From the IMG/VR virus record IMGVR_UViG_3300049448_000784, positions 1 through 33,969 of that record: DNA of 33,969 nt; one strand, given 5' to 3'. This DNA is from a virus. Under the pieces are notes generated by a model. That model searched no databases. It had not been told where the DNA came from and was given only the letters and a program-made list of their open reading frames with translations. The first letter of the stretch is position 1. Each line of letters begins with the position of its first letter. The position numbers were made by a program, and so were the translations under genes. Shown one piece after another: positions 7,913 to 14,810 of this stretch.

Positions 7913-8494
7913 ATGATCGCTTTGGCCGCATTGCTCTTGGCGGGCCTCGTGACGCATCCGGGCGTCATTCGCTGGCCGATCAAGACGAGCATCAGTGAGA
8001 AGATCGCCACAGCTGTGCCGCTTCCTATCCTCGATGCGCTGCCGCAGGTGCCGGGCGTCACGAAGGATGATGCGAGGTACCAGAGCGCCCTGATCCCGGG
8101 GAAGTTCGCGAGCCTGCGCGAGGGCGAGACGATCTCGACTGAAGGCTGGCTCAGGCTCGTCGCCAGCGAGACGGACGGCGACTATCACGTCCAGCTCTCG
8201 ACGACGCCGACGGCGACGCAATGCGTGATCGTCGAGGTGCCACGCCCGAGCTACGTCAAGGCGGCGAAGCTCAAAGCCGAATGCCTCGCCGCGAGAGCGA
8301 AGCTCAAGGCGTTGATTGGCGGCGCCGAGCCCTCGGTGAAGGGCACGCTCGTGATCGGCAAGCGCGTGCGGATCACGGGGCAGCTATTCTATGACGACGC
8401 GCACGTTGGCACGCCGCCGCGCGGCAAGCGCGGAATGAAGGCTGTGTCACTGTGGGAGTTGCATCCCGTCACGCTCGCCGAATCCATCCCATGA
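7913..8494 (+). CDS. Exported hypothetical protein, OB-like secreted domain
   Basis: A 193-residue protein from ATG 7913, with GGGAGA 6 bases upstream. The N-terminus (MIALAALLLAGLVTHPG) is a probable signal peptide. The body resembles a family of short exported proteins with the pattern LVASETDGDYHVQL, then CVIVEVPRP, then VRITGQLFYDDAH and a terminal LWELHPV. In that family the DGDYH and ELHPV motifs frame a small beta-barrel; function is not established to my knowledge. It ends the exported three-gene block. A 16-codon ORF at 7866 coupled to the upstream stop seems too short to matter. Confidence 0.65.
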   Translation: MIALAALLLAGLVTHPGVIRWPIKTSISEKIATAVPLPILDALPQVPGVTKDDARYQSALIPGKFASLREGETISTEGWLRLVASETDGDYHVQLSTTPTATQCVIVEVPRPSYVKAAKLKAECLAARAKLKALIGGAEPSVKGTLVIGKRVRITGQLFYDDAHVGTPPRGKRGMKAVSLWELHPVTLAESIP

Positions 8495-8586
8495 GGCGCG
8501 ACCGCGATCGGATGGTGCGAGCCGCGACTCGCGGGTCCTTCCTCGGCGGCGCCACGCGGGTGACGGCGGCTGCGGGGGAGCACTAG
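8491..8586 (+). CDS. Possible 31-residue Arg-rich mini-ORF
   Basis: ATG 8491 overlaps the preceding stop (ATGA) and opens a 31-codon frame that is basic (MRRDRDRMVRAATRG at the start) and ends at TAG 8586, just before the first heptamer repeat cluster. No homology recognised and no independent ribosome-binding site. It may be translated by coupling or be chance. Confidence 0.2.
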   Translation: MRRDRDRMVRAATRGSFLGGATRVTAAAGEH

Positions 8587-8588
8587 GC

Positions 8589-8617
8589 GTCAACCTGAAA
8601 CTTGGTTGACGGTTGAC
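8589..8617. repeat. Heptamer cluster 1 (GTCAACC / GGTTGAC x2), putative packaging site
   Basis: Three copies of a heptamer lie upstream of the small terminase gene: GTCAACC at 8589-8595 and its complement GGTTGAC at 8604-8610 and 8611-8617. With cluster 2 there are six copies in 190 bases. Small terminases bind repeated or inverted motifs at cos or pac sites near their own gene, so this is a candidate recognition site or an autoregulatory operator. Presence is directly seen; the role is inferred. Confidence 0.5.
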
Positions 8618-8658
8618 GAATTGGAGTCGGCGCGGTTGGCCTCGGAGGCCGGTGGCTC

Positions 8659-9303
8659 ATGAGCAGGATGCGCGTTTCGCGCGCTCGTGGCGCGGCTCGA
8701 ACGAAGCCCAAGCCTGCGCGATCGCGCTCGAAATCCGGTGCCCCGCGTCAACCAGAGCGTCAACCTGGCTGGTTGACGCAGGCGGCCTATGCCCGGCTCC
8801 GCGGCGTCTCGAAGGAGGCGGTGAGCAAGGCGGTCCGCCAGGGCCGGATCCCGGTCGGACCCGGCGGCCGCGTGGACCCCGTCGCGGCCGACACCGCCTG
8901 GGACCGGAACACGTCTCCGCGGCCGCCGGCCGGGCGCGGCGCCGCTCGAGGTGGCCCGAACGGGCTCCCGATCGCGGCCGCAGGGCCCCCCGTAGACCTC
9001 ACGGAGGCCCGGACCATGCACGAATATGCGAAGGCGCAGCTTGCGGAGCTCGAGCTGGGCGAGCGGCAGGGCCAGCTGGTGGCCGTCGCGGACATGCGGG
9101 ACGCCGCCTTCCGGGCTACGCGCTCCGCCCGCGACCTCATCCTGAGTGTCGCGGACCGGCTCGGCGAGGTCCTGGCAGGCGTCAGCGACGCCGGCGAGGT
9201 GCGCTGGCTGCTCCGCGAGGAGCTCGGAAGGGGCCTCGACGAGCTCTCGACCCTCGAACTAGAGCCCGAGGCCGAGGCTCCGGCCGCCGCGGCCGGCGAA
9301 TGA
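8659..9303 (+). CDS. Terminase small subunit (Nu1-like)
   Basis: A 214-residue protein from ATG 8659. Residues 1-38 are a basic, disordered arm. Residues about 39-80 are a winged-HTH of Nu1 type: WLTQAAYARLRGVSKEAVSKAV, then a wing GRIPVGPGGRVDP and DTAWDRNT. A long helical region follows (KAQLAELELGERQGQLVAVADM), matching the usual Nu1-like dimerisation and assembly helices. The protein would recognise phage DNA and recruit the large subunit for packaging. Heptamer repeats lie both upstream and within codons 30-40. The C-terminus is Glu/Ala-rich. It overlaps the next gene as ATGA. Confidence 0.85.
   Translation: MSRMRVSRARGAARTKPKPARSRSKSGAPRQPERQPGWLTQAAYARLRGVSKEAVSKAVRQGRIPVGPGGRVDPVAADTAWDRNTSPRPPAGRGAARGGPNGLPIAAAGPPVDLTEARTMHEYAKAQLAELELGERQGQLVAVADMRDAAFRATRSARDLILSVADRLGEVLAGVSDAGEVRWLLREELGRGLDELSTLELEPEAEAPAAAAGE
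8747..8777. repeat. Heptamer cluster 2 (GTCAACC x2 / GGTTGAC) inside the small terminase gene
   Basis: GTCAACC occurs at 8747-8753 and 8759-8765 and its complement GGTTGAC at 8771-8777, so successive copies start exactly 12 bases apart. They lie in codons for the RQPERQPGWLT segment, just before the DNA-binding domain. Part of the repetition is also visible in the protein, so coding constraint is an alternative cause. Together with cluster 1 it suggests a two-part terminase-binding site. Confidence 0.5.
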
Positions 9304-9572
9304 TCCTCGTCGATCGATGCCGCCCTTGCGGCGCGCCTTGGCCGGGCGGCGTCGCATGCCACCTGATCTCGGATGAGAGCGAGAGCGAGCTGCTCGAGTT
9401 CGCGGCGGGTATCGGAGTCTCGCTCCGGTGGTACCAGGCGCGCGCGACCGTCCCGCACTTCGATCTGGGCCCGCGGCACCGGGCGAAGGCCGTCGCCGGC
9501 GGCGCGCGCGAGGTCGACCGAACCGGAATGGTCGAGGGGATGCACAGATGGCGCTCGAAGAACGCGGGGTGA
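9300..9572 (+). CDS. DUF4031-family small protein
   Basis: A 90-residue protein from ATG 9300 (ATGA overlap with small terminase). It matches the DUF4031 pattern: ACHLISDESESELLEFAAGIG, then VSLRWYQ, HFDLGPRHRAKAVAGGA. Members are small proteins of unknown function, common in phages and actinobacteria. The N-terminal CRPCGAPWPGGVAC adds three cysteines that might bind a metal. The end of this ORF overlaps the large terminase start by 25 bases. Confidence 0.65.
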   Translation: MILVDRCRPCGAPWPGGVACHLISDESESELLEFAAGIGVSLRWYQARATVPHFDLGPRHRAKAVAGGAREVDRTGMVEGMHRWRSKNAG

Positions 9573-11479
9573 GCCGCGCCGAGGCGGAGCTGATGGACGC
9601 CTGGCGCGCCGGCTGGCGCCGGGATCCCGAGCTGACGATCGACGAATGGGCCGATCGGCACCGCGTTCTCTCCGGGGACACCTCGGCGGAGCCCGGCCAG
9701 AGGCGGACCTCTCGCACGCCCTACCTCCGTGAGGTGCTCCGTGAGCTCTCGCCCAGCAGTCCAACCCGCCGGGTCGTGCTCATGTGGGGCGCACAGACGG
9801 GGAAGAGCGAGGGCGGCTTCAACTGGATCGGCTACGTGATCCACCACACGCCCGGCCCGATGATGATGATCCAGCCCACGGTCGAGGTGGCGCACTTCGT
9901 CTCGAAGGAGCGCATCGTCCCGCTCGTCCAGAACACGCCGGCGCTCGCCGAGCGCGTGCTCGAGAACCGGTCGCGCGACGGCAACAATACGATCCTCAAT
10001 AAGCGCTTCCATGGCGGGTTCTTGAAGATCTCCGGCGCCAATTCCGCCGCGAGCCTCCGCTCGACGCCGATCAAGTTCCTCTTCTGCGACGAGATCGACG
10101 CCTATCCGGCTGACGTAGACGGCGAGGGCGACCCCCTGGACCTCGCGGAGGCTCGCTCGACGACTTTCTCGCGCGGGAAGACGCTCATCACCTCGACGCC
10201 AACCATCAAGGACTTCTCCCGGATCGAGAAGGAGTTCGCCCGCGGCGATCAACGGCGCTACTTCGTGCCCTGTCCGCATTGCGGACATTCGGACTGGATC
10301 CGCTGGGCGAACATCGACTATCGGAACGACGACCCGGCGACGGCCTGCCTTCTCTGCAGCAGCTGCGGCGTGCTCATCGAGGAGCGCTACAAGACCCAGA
10401 TGCTCGAGCGCGGGGAGTGGCGGCCGACCGCCGCCGGCGACGGCGAGACCATCAGCTTCCATCTCTCGGGCCTCTACTCGCCGCTCGGCTGGCTCTCATG
10501 GGAGAAGGTCGTCCGCGAATGGCTCGAGGCGAAGAAGGACCCCTCGAAGCTCAAGGTGTTCCTGAACACGCGTCTCGCCGAGACGTGGGAGGAGCGCGCG
10601 GAGTCCATCGAGCCCGACGCGATCTTCGCTCGACGCGAGAGCTACGCCGCCGAGGTCCCGGACGGCGTCGGGATCCTCGTTGCTGCCGTCGACGTCCAGG
10701 CGGACCGGCTCGAATACCAGGTGAAGGGCTACGGCGCTGGCGAGGAGTCGTGGCTCATCAGCTGGGGACAGGTCATCATGGAGCCCGCAGCGCCGGCGAA
10801 GGCATGGCTCGAGCTCGACCAGCTGCTGCAGCAGGACTGGGAGCATGCCGGCGGGCGCAAGGTGCGCATCGAATGCGTCGCGGTGGACTCGGGCTTCAAG
10901 GCCGATGACGTCTACCGGTTCTGCAAGGCGAGGGCCTCGCGCCGGGTGTTTGCAGTCAAGGGCTCGCCGGAGACTGGGAAGCCGCTCGTGGGGCGGCCCA
11001 CGTCGAACAACGCGTTCCGCGCGCGGCTCTACCTGCTCTGCACGGATACCGGAAAGGAGACCGTGCATGCGCGGCTGCGCATCGCCTCGCCCGGCGCCGG
11101 CTACATGCACCTCCCGGCGGAGATTGATCGCGAATATGTCGACCAGCTGACCGCGGAGAAGGTCATCCGGAAGTTCGTGAAGGGCCGCGCGCCGCAGCGC
11201 CAATGGGTGAAGACCCGCGAACGGAACGAGGCACTCGACCTCGAGGTCTACTCCCTGGCGGCGCTCCGAATCGTCCTTGGGCCGCAGCCTGGGCGCGCGC
11301 TCCTGCAGCGCGCTGCCAAGCTATCGGTCAGGACGGGCCGCCAACTCCCCGCCGGCGAGGCGGTCGCGCCTCCTGCGTCGCCGGCGCCAGCTCCCAAGCC
11401 TCCCGTCCCGCCAGCTGTCGGCCGCCGGACGCTGCCGTCGCGGCCGCGACGGGGCTGGGTGCAGGGCTGGAGGCGTTGA
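9548..11479 (+). CDS. Terminase large subunit (GpA family)
   Basis: A 643-residue motor/nuclease of the lambda GpA type, close to the 641 of lambda gpA. ATG 9548 follows GAGGGG at 9535-9540. The ATPase domain shows a Walker A variant WGAQTGKSEG at 80-89, Walker B FLFCDEID at 177-184 and a coupling motif TST near 216. Two Cys pairs, CPHC at 242-245 and CSSC at 270-273, form a zinc-finger insert seen in GpA proteins. The nuclease domain shows AAVDVQADRLEY (Asp382) and VAVDSGF (Asp447). It pumps DNA into the prohead through the portal and cuts it. The last about 60 residues are Pro/Ala-rich linker. The portal gene does not follow, which is unusual. Confidence 0.95.
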   Translation: MALEERGVSRAEAELMDAWRAGWRRDPELTIDEWADRHRVLSGDTSAEPGQRRTSRTPYLREVLRELSPSSPTRRVVLMWGAQTGKSEGGFNWIGYVIHHTPGPMMMIQPTVEVAHFVSKERIVPLVQNTPALAERVLENRSRDGNNTILNKRFHGGFLKISGANSAASLRSTPIKFLFCDEIDAYPADVDGEGDPLDLAEARSTTFSRGKTLITSTPTIKDFSRIEKEFARGDQRRYFVPCPHCGHSDWIRWANIDYRNDDPATACLLCSSCGVLIEERYKTQMLERGEWRPTAAGDGETISFHLSGLYSPLGWLSWEKVVREWLEAKKDPSKLKVFLNTRLAETWEERAESIEPDAIFARRESYAAEVPDGVGILVAAVDVQADRLEYQVKGYGAGEESWLISWGQVIMEPAAPAKAWLELDQLLQQDWEHAGGRKVRIECVAVDSGFKADDVYRFCKARASRRVFAVKGSPETGKPLVGRPTSNNAFRARLYLLCTDTGKETVHARLRIASPGAGYMHLPAEIDREYVDQLTAEKVIRKFVKGRAPQRQWVKTRERNEALDLEVYSLAALRIVLGPQPGRALLQRAAKLSVRTGRQLPAGEAVAPPASPAPAPKPPVPPAVGRRTLPSRPRRGWVQGWRR

Positions 11480-11504
11480 CGCCCCGCCCGCATGGGCCTA
11501 GTTT
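11476..11504 (+). promoter_or_regulatory. Putative sigma70-type promoter (TTGACG-N17-TAGTTT)
   Basis: TTGACG at 11476-11481, a 17-base GC-rich spacer and TAGTTT at 11499-11504 lie over the terminase stop codon, about 28 bases before the next start codon. The only other site in the window with the same TTGACG-N17-CC-TAGNNT layout that I found precedes the integrase. The -10 element matches consensus at only three of six positions, so confidence is moderate. Confidence 0.4.
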
Positions 11505-11531
11505 CTATGCCCCCTGCTCATTGGAGGCCGC

Positions 11532-11870
11532 GTGTCACCCGAGCTTGTCAAGGCCCTGACCGATCTTGTGCTTGCCCTGACTGGACTGGCCAAGGTCACA
11601 GGCAACGGCTGGTTCGCGTTCATCGTACTGGGCTTAGCGGCGCTACTGGTTGGCGTGCCATGGTATCGTGAGCACAAGCGCAACCAGCGAGTCGATATCG
11701 TCATCAAACACAAGGAAGAGGAAGTGCTTCGGCTTGCCGAAGACAACCGCAGGTACCGGGAGGTCTACCTCGCCAAGCTCGGATTCCCGGCCGAGGCGTT
11801 GGCGCAGGACGCTGTAGATTCAAAGTCGGCCAAGGATGAGCCGGCACGGAAGGGGGGCAGGAAGCAATGA
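11532..11870 (+). CDS. Small membrane protein with cytoplasmic coiled coil
   Basis: A 112-residue protein from GTG 11532 with GGAGG 5 bases upstream. Hydrophobic segment at about 27-45 (WFAFIVLGLAALLVGVPWY) is a transmembrane helix. It is followed by charged helix (IKHKEEEVLRLAEDNRRYRE) and a basic tail. Topology recalls holin-associated or spanin-like proteins, but the location after the terminase is not the usual lysis position. Likely co-transcribed with the next gene through an ATGA overlap. Confidence 0.6.
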   Translation: MSPELVKALTDLVLALTGLAKVTGNGWFAFIVLGLAALLVGVPWYREHKRNQRVDIVIKHKEEEVLRLAEDNRRYREVYLAKLGFPAEALAQDAVDSKSAKDEPARKGGRKQ

Positions 11871-12445
11871 TGCCCATCATCACGTGGGGACTGGTAGCCG
11901 CGCTGATCGTCGCGCGCGAGGTCTACCGCTGGCGCCGCGATCGCCAGCTTCGGCACACGCTTGAACTTCTCGAGTGGCGGGAGCGCTTTGCCAAGACGCG
12001 CAGGGACATCGTGCACTTGCTTCATTGTGACCACAGCGCGCCGAGGCCCGGAATCGTCGTGAATATGTATCTCCTTGCTTCCGCGGTGGTGCGGCGGGCG
12101 ACGGACTACGAGACTTTCGCCAGCACTATCGTGCTCGAGGCCATCAAAGAGGTGCGACCGGATGAAGAGCTCGCCGGCCGCGTGAAGCGCGAGATCAAGG
12201 AGCTGACCCCTGAGGGCCGAGAGCTCCTCGCCAAGTTCTCTAGCGATCTGCATCAGCTTCTCAAGCGCTACTCGGTGCTCTATCGCTTCATCGACCTCTT
12301 CGCGCGATCCCTCGCTCGCTTGGGCGTGCGGCCACCCGCCGAGTATTCGCCGCCGCGCCGCAGACCCCTGTGGCCGGAGCTCCAGCAAAAGCGGGCCATG
12401 TATTCGCGGACAGCGCAATGGCGGAGGCTAGCGACGGCGGCCTGA
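11867..12445 (+). CDS. Membrane-anchored helical protein, unknown function
   Basis: A 192-residue protein starting at ATG 11867 inside the previous stop (ATGA). A hydrophobic N-terminal stretch (MMPIITWGLVAALIVAREVY) anchors it. The rest is soluble and helical (IVLEAIKEVRPDEELAGRVK; LLAKFSSDLHQLLKRYSVLY). No family recognised. It is the last + strand gene before a large palindrome and the - strand block, and could be a phage accessory gene. Confidence 0.6.
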   Translation: MMPIITWGLVAALIVAREVYRWRRDRQLRHTLELLEWRERFAKTRRDIVHLLHCDHSAPRPGIVVNMYLLASAVVRRATDYETFASTIVLEAIKEVRPDEELAGRVKREIKELTPEGRELLAKFSSDLHQLLKRYSVLYRFIDLFARSLARLGVRPPAEYSPPRRRPLWPELQQKRAMYSRTAQWRRLATAA

Positions 12446-12465
12446 GCCTCTGCGCCGGCGGTACC

Positions 12466-12503
12466 AACATGAACGGCGGGCCCGCGGGCCCGCCGTTCAT
12501 GTT
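12466..12503. terminator. 38-bp perfect palindrome, probable bidirectional terminator
   Basis: The 38 bases are identical to their reverse complement: arms of 19 bases begin AACATGAACGG and meet at a GC-only centre (GGGCCCG|CGGGCCC). It lies between a + gene ending at 12445 and a - gene ending at 12507, exactly where a shared terminator is expected. There is no U-tract on either side, so efficiency is uncertain. A recombination or protein-binding site is an alternative. Confidence 0.6.
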
Positions 12504-12506
12504 CAG

Positions 12507-12638
12507 CTACTTCTTGCGCGGCTTCACGCGCTCGGTGACGGTCTCGCGCGGATCACGCTTGGCCTCCACCTTGGGCTTGAATTCACCGTCGACCGCGCTG
12601 CGAACGCGCGTTGGCGGTTTTTTCCGATTGGTCGCCAT
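12507..12638 (-). CDS. 43-residue basic protein of a widespread small-protein family
   Basis: A 43-residue protein whose start at 12638 is set by a perfect GGGAGG site 6 bases upstream on the - strand. The core TRVRSAVDGEFKPKVEAKRDPRETVTE matches the common pattern of tiny bacterial and phage proteins with SAV-G-F-x-x-x-A-x-x-x-P-x-x-TV-E, often mislabelled as transporters. Function is unknown. A much longer frame (to 12830) is open but the internal ribosome-binding site and family length support the short form. Confidence 0.7.
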   Translation of the reverse strand: MATNRKKPPTRVRSAVDGEFKPKVEAKRDPRETVTERVKPRKK

Positions 12639-13294
12639 GAGCGACCTCCCTGGAGTAACCTGGCTGCTGATTCGGCAGAATCGCCTTGACGCGCGTCCGC
12701 GACCGAAGCCACTCTGCGCGTAGCGCAACCGGTCGGGCTCGAAGTACTCGAGCCCTGCCAGTGAAGCGTCCTCGGCCCGTTCACCGGTTCCCCTCGCAAA
12801 GAGACTCGGTGGCGGGCCGAACCATTGCACCGCCAGGATTGCTCACCACCATCCTGGAGGCGATCGCGCGATTGAAGCCGCGATTGACGCGTTATCGCAC
12901 CTTCGCGCGTGCGGCCACAAGAGAAAAATTCCCCGCGAGCTGAACTCGGGTGTAGGCTTGGGGGGCAGGGGGGGCGAGCTGAGCTAGGACGGGGCGCCCG
13001 AGGCGGATGCCTCGGGCGCCCCGTCCTAGCTGTCGCGAGCGCCCCGGGCTCGAGCCGGTGCGAACATTCTTGACCTGCGTTAAATACTGGCGAAAGAGGG
13101 ATTCGGAGACGGCCAACGGCCTGGTCGACACGCGGCATCTCGCCTCAGAGCTCGAGCGTCTCGACGTCGAGATCAGGGTCGAGCTCACGCAACAGTTGAT
13201 CCTCGGACCGCTGGAGATCGCGATCGCCGCTCGCCGTCCGTCTGCGAGCGCTCGGCATGCGGCCGTCTATCGCGCAGAAGGGACGGGGCGGGTC
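12639..13294. other. 656-bp region without a convincing gene
   Basis: No ORF here has both a good start and a recognisable product. It holds a short inverted repeat at 12735-12755 (GGGCTCGA, 5-base loop, TCGAGCCC) about 100 bases upstream of the 43-residue gene, and a long hairpin at 12982-13031. A + frame from about 13007 shows coding-like third positions between 13085 and 13260 but runs deep into the antisense of the next gene, so I do not call it. It could be a decayed gene. Confidence 0.4.
12982..13031. repeat. Long perfect hairpin: 23-bp stem, GGAT loop
   Basis: Arms 12982-13004 and 13009-13031 are perfectly complementary around the four-base loop GGAT. The stem is almost entirely GC (inner part GGGGCGCCCGAGGC). 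It lies in a gene-free stretch, about 264 bases beyond the 3' end of the - strand membrane-protein gene. No U-tract follows on either strand; a C-rich run follows on the - strand. It may be a terminator, a stable small RNA element or a protein-binding site. Confidence 0.55.
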
Positions 13295-13867
13295 CTAGAA
13301 CTTGAACTTTCCGCGGGAGCGACGGTGAGCCTCAATGAGAGCGTGGATGGCCAGCGCAATCTCCGCGCCTTTTGCCACATGCAGGATGTGCTCGATCACG
13401 ACGATGGGAATCGTAAATGGAAGCGCGGTTGCGATCACTCCGGCTCCAACGATCTCAATTGCCGTCATTCCAACGATAATCACGACGTCGAGCCCCGCGA
13501 AGGTTTCTTCCGGGATCGTCTTGCCGAAGGACTTGAGTCGAGCTTCTAGCCTCTCAAGCCGCCGTTTGAGCGCAGGTGCGTCCTCTGGAGCTCTGCCCTT
13601 CCCGAAGATCGTCGTGAACCACGAACCGGTGAATGGCCCCCACTCGAAGGCTTCGTCGTATTCGGCGTCTTCAAGGGCTCGTTTAACCTCCTCGCTGAGC
13701 CTCCTTCCCAGTTCGTCGCTCTTCTCAGAATCGCCATCAATGAAGATGCTGATCGGGATGACCCTGCGGAGCGAGAAGTTCGCCGTCGCAGCGTCGAGAC
13801 TGAGTTCGCTGGCTCGAAACAACTGAGCAGCCAACTCGTCGGCAGTAGGAAGGCCATTGTCTGCCAA
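13295..13867 (-). CDS. Membrane protein with N-terminal soluble domain, possible moron/exclusion factor
   Basis: A 190-residue protein. The TTG start at 13867 is decided by AAGGAGG at 13875-13881, 7 bases upstream on the - strand. Residues about 30-90 form a soluble domain: RRVIPISIFIDGDSEKSDEL, then FEWGPFTGSWF. This resembles the domain ending in GSWF/R seen in bacterial conflict-type membrane proteins, but I cannot name it firmly. Residues about 120-165 are hydrophobic (LDVVIIVGMTAIEIVGAGVI and ATALPFTIPIVVIEHILHVA), probably two membrane helices. Its isolated position, non-ATG start and less GC-biased codons suggest an independently transcribed cargo gene. Superinfection exclusion or abortive infection is speculation. 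Confidence 0.65.
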   Translation of the reverse strand: MADNGLPTADELAAQLFRASELSLDAATANFSLRRVIPISIFIDGDSEKSDELGRRLSEEVKRALEDAEYDEAFEWGPFTGSWFTTIFGKGRAPEDAPALKRRLERLEARLKSFGKTIPEETFAGLDVVIIVGMTAIEIVGAGVIATALPFTIPIVVIEHILHVAKGAEIALAIHALIEAHRRSRGKFKF

Positions 13868-14295
13868 GTGAGAGCCTCCTTGAACTGATCACAATCGACC
13901 AGGCCCGCGGCATCGATGCGACGTGGACTCCCGCTTGTGAGCGGAGAGGGGCGCGCGTCAGGCGGACGCCCCCTGCTCCGCCACTATGACGCCGATTCGG
14001 CTTGCTTGCACCAGTCAGCCGCCGATAAGATGCTCGCCGTCCGCGGGCCGCACGGATCTGGGGAGACACGCGCGCCCGAATGTTGGGGCGGCACCATCCC
14101 CCTCGCCCCTGGAAGGCAATCGTCGTCGGCTGCCAGGTCGATCGGCAATCCACGGACAGTGCACCGAGGCCGTCCTTGCACCGCTAGATGGCTTCGGTGT
14201 TTCAACAGTGAAGAGCCCCCGGCAGCTCGCGCCGCCGGGGGCTTCCTGTTTCTCGGCTCTAGCTCAGGCTCCCGGAACAGGAGCCCGGAGGAGGT
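13868..14295. other. 428-bp intergenic region
   Basis: No gene is supported. The left edge holds the leader of the - strand membrane-protein gene. The right part holds a GC-rich hairpin (14214-14243) just past the end of the portal operon. I see no tRNA and no convincing promoter for the membrane-protein gene, although its promoter should lie here. Confidence 0.4.
14214..14243. terminator. Terminator-like hairpin after the portal operon
   Basis: AGCCCCCGGC at 14214-14223 pairs with GCCGGGGGCT at 14234-14243 around a 10-base loop. It lies about 50 bases beyond the last stop of the - strand portal operon, as expected for its terminator. The adjacent T-rich run (TTCCTGTTTCT) is on the + strand side, so it may also work in the other direction. 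Confidence 0.55.
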
Positions 14296-14778
14296 TCAGA
14301 TCGTCGCCAGCGGGATGTACGCGCCTTGTCCGACGCTCTGCATGACGTCCGCGGCATCGGTGGGGTAGAAGACCTCGACGTCCACGACGACTCCCGTGTG
14401 TGGGGTCGTCGCATTGGAGAGGATGCTGCATTGGAAGAAGTCGTGGTAGAACGAGCCATTCGGGTCCAGAGGCGAGAGCGAGAAGGACGCGCCTCCCTTG
14501 TCGATCCGGAAGCCTGCCGCAGAGGGGCGGATCCCGAAGCCCTGCCCCGTGAACGACAGCATGAACGAGCCGTCCGCGGTGTTCCCGACGTTGATGGCGG
14601 GGGGCTGGATCGCGTTATTGACGTCGGTCCCCGAGATCTTCATCACGACCATCCTGGCTCCGCGACAGGGAATGCCGGCCGAGACCCACGTCGTGGCCGC
14701 GGGGAAGTTCTGCGGCCCCTGGAGGCCCGGCACCGAGACGCCGACCTTGATGTTCAAATATTTCTTCGAGACTGGCAT
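14296..14778 (-). CDS. Virion-associated-like protein downstream of portal
   Basis: A 160-residue protein on the - strand. The start at 14778 follows GGGGAGG 5 bases upstream. The sequence is beta-rich with Gly, Ser, Phe and Asn turns (GSFMLSFTGQGFGIRP; SPLDPNGSFYHDFF). It is 32 bases downstream of the portal gene and in the same operon. Its size and beta-rich nature suit a head decoration or accessory capsid protein. No named family recognised. Confidence 0.6.
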   Translation of the reverse strand: MPVSKKYLNIKVGVSVPGLQGPQNFPAATTWVSAGIPCRGARMVVMKISGTDVNNAIQPPAINVGNTADGSFMLSFTGQGFGIRPSAAGFRIDKGGASFSLSPLDPNGSFYHDFFQCSILSNATTPHTGVVVDVEVFYPTDAADVMQSVGQGAYIPLATI

Positions 14779-14810
14779 CGAATCCTCCCCCAAGCGCTCC
14801 CGCGAATCCG

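Noticed and set aside
7866-7916. A 16-codon ORF coupled to the beta-helix stop by ATGA
   Set aside because: Too short, and the ribosome-binding site within it serves the gene at 7913.
12507-12830. Longer - strand frame of 107 codons for the 43-residue protein
   Set aside because: The perfect GGGAGG site and the known length of the family support the start at 12638.
13007-13549. A 180-codon + strand frame with partly coding-like third positions
   Set aside because: It overlaps by 255 bases, antisense, a - strand gene with a perfect ribosome-binding site and membrane helices, has no clear start and resembles no family.
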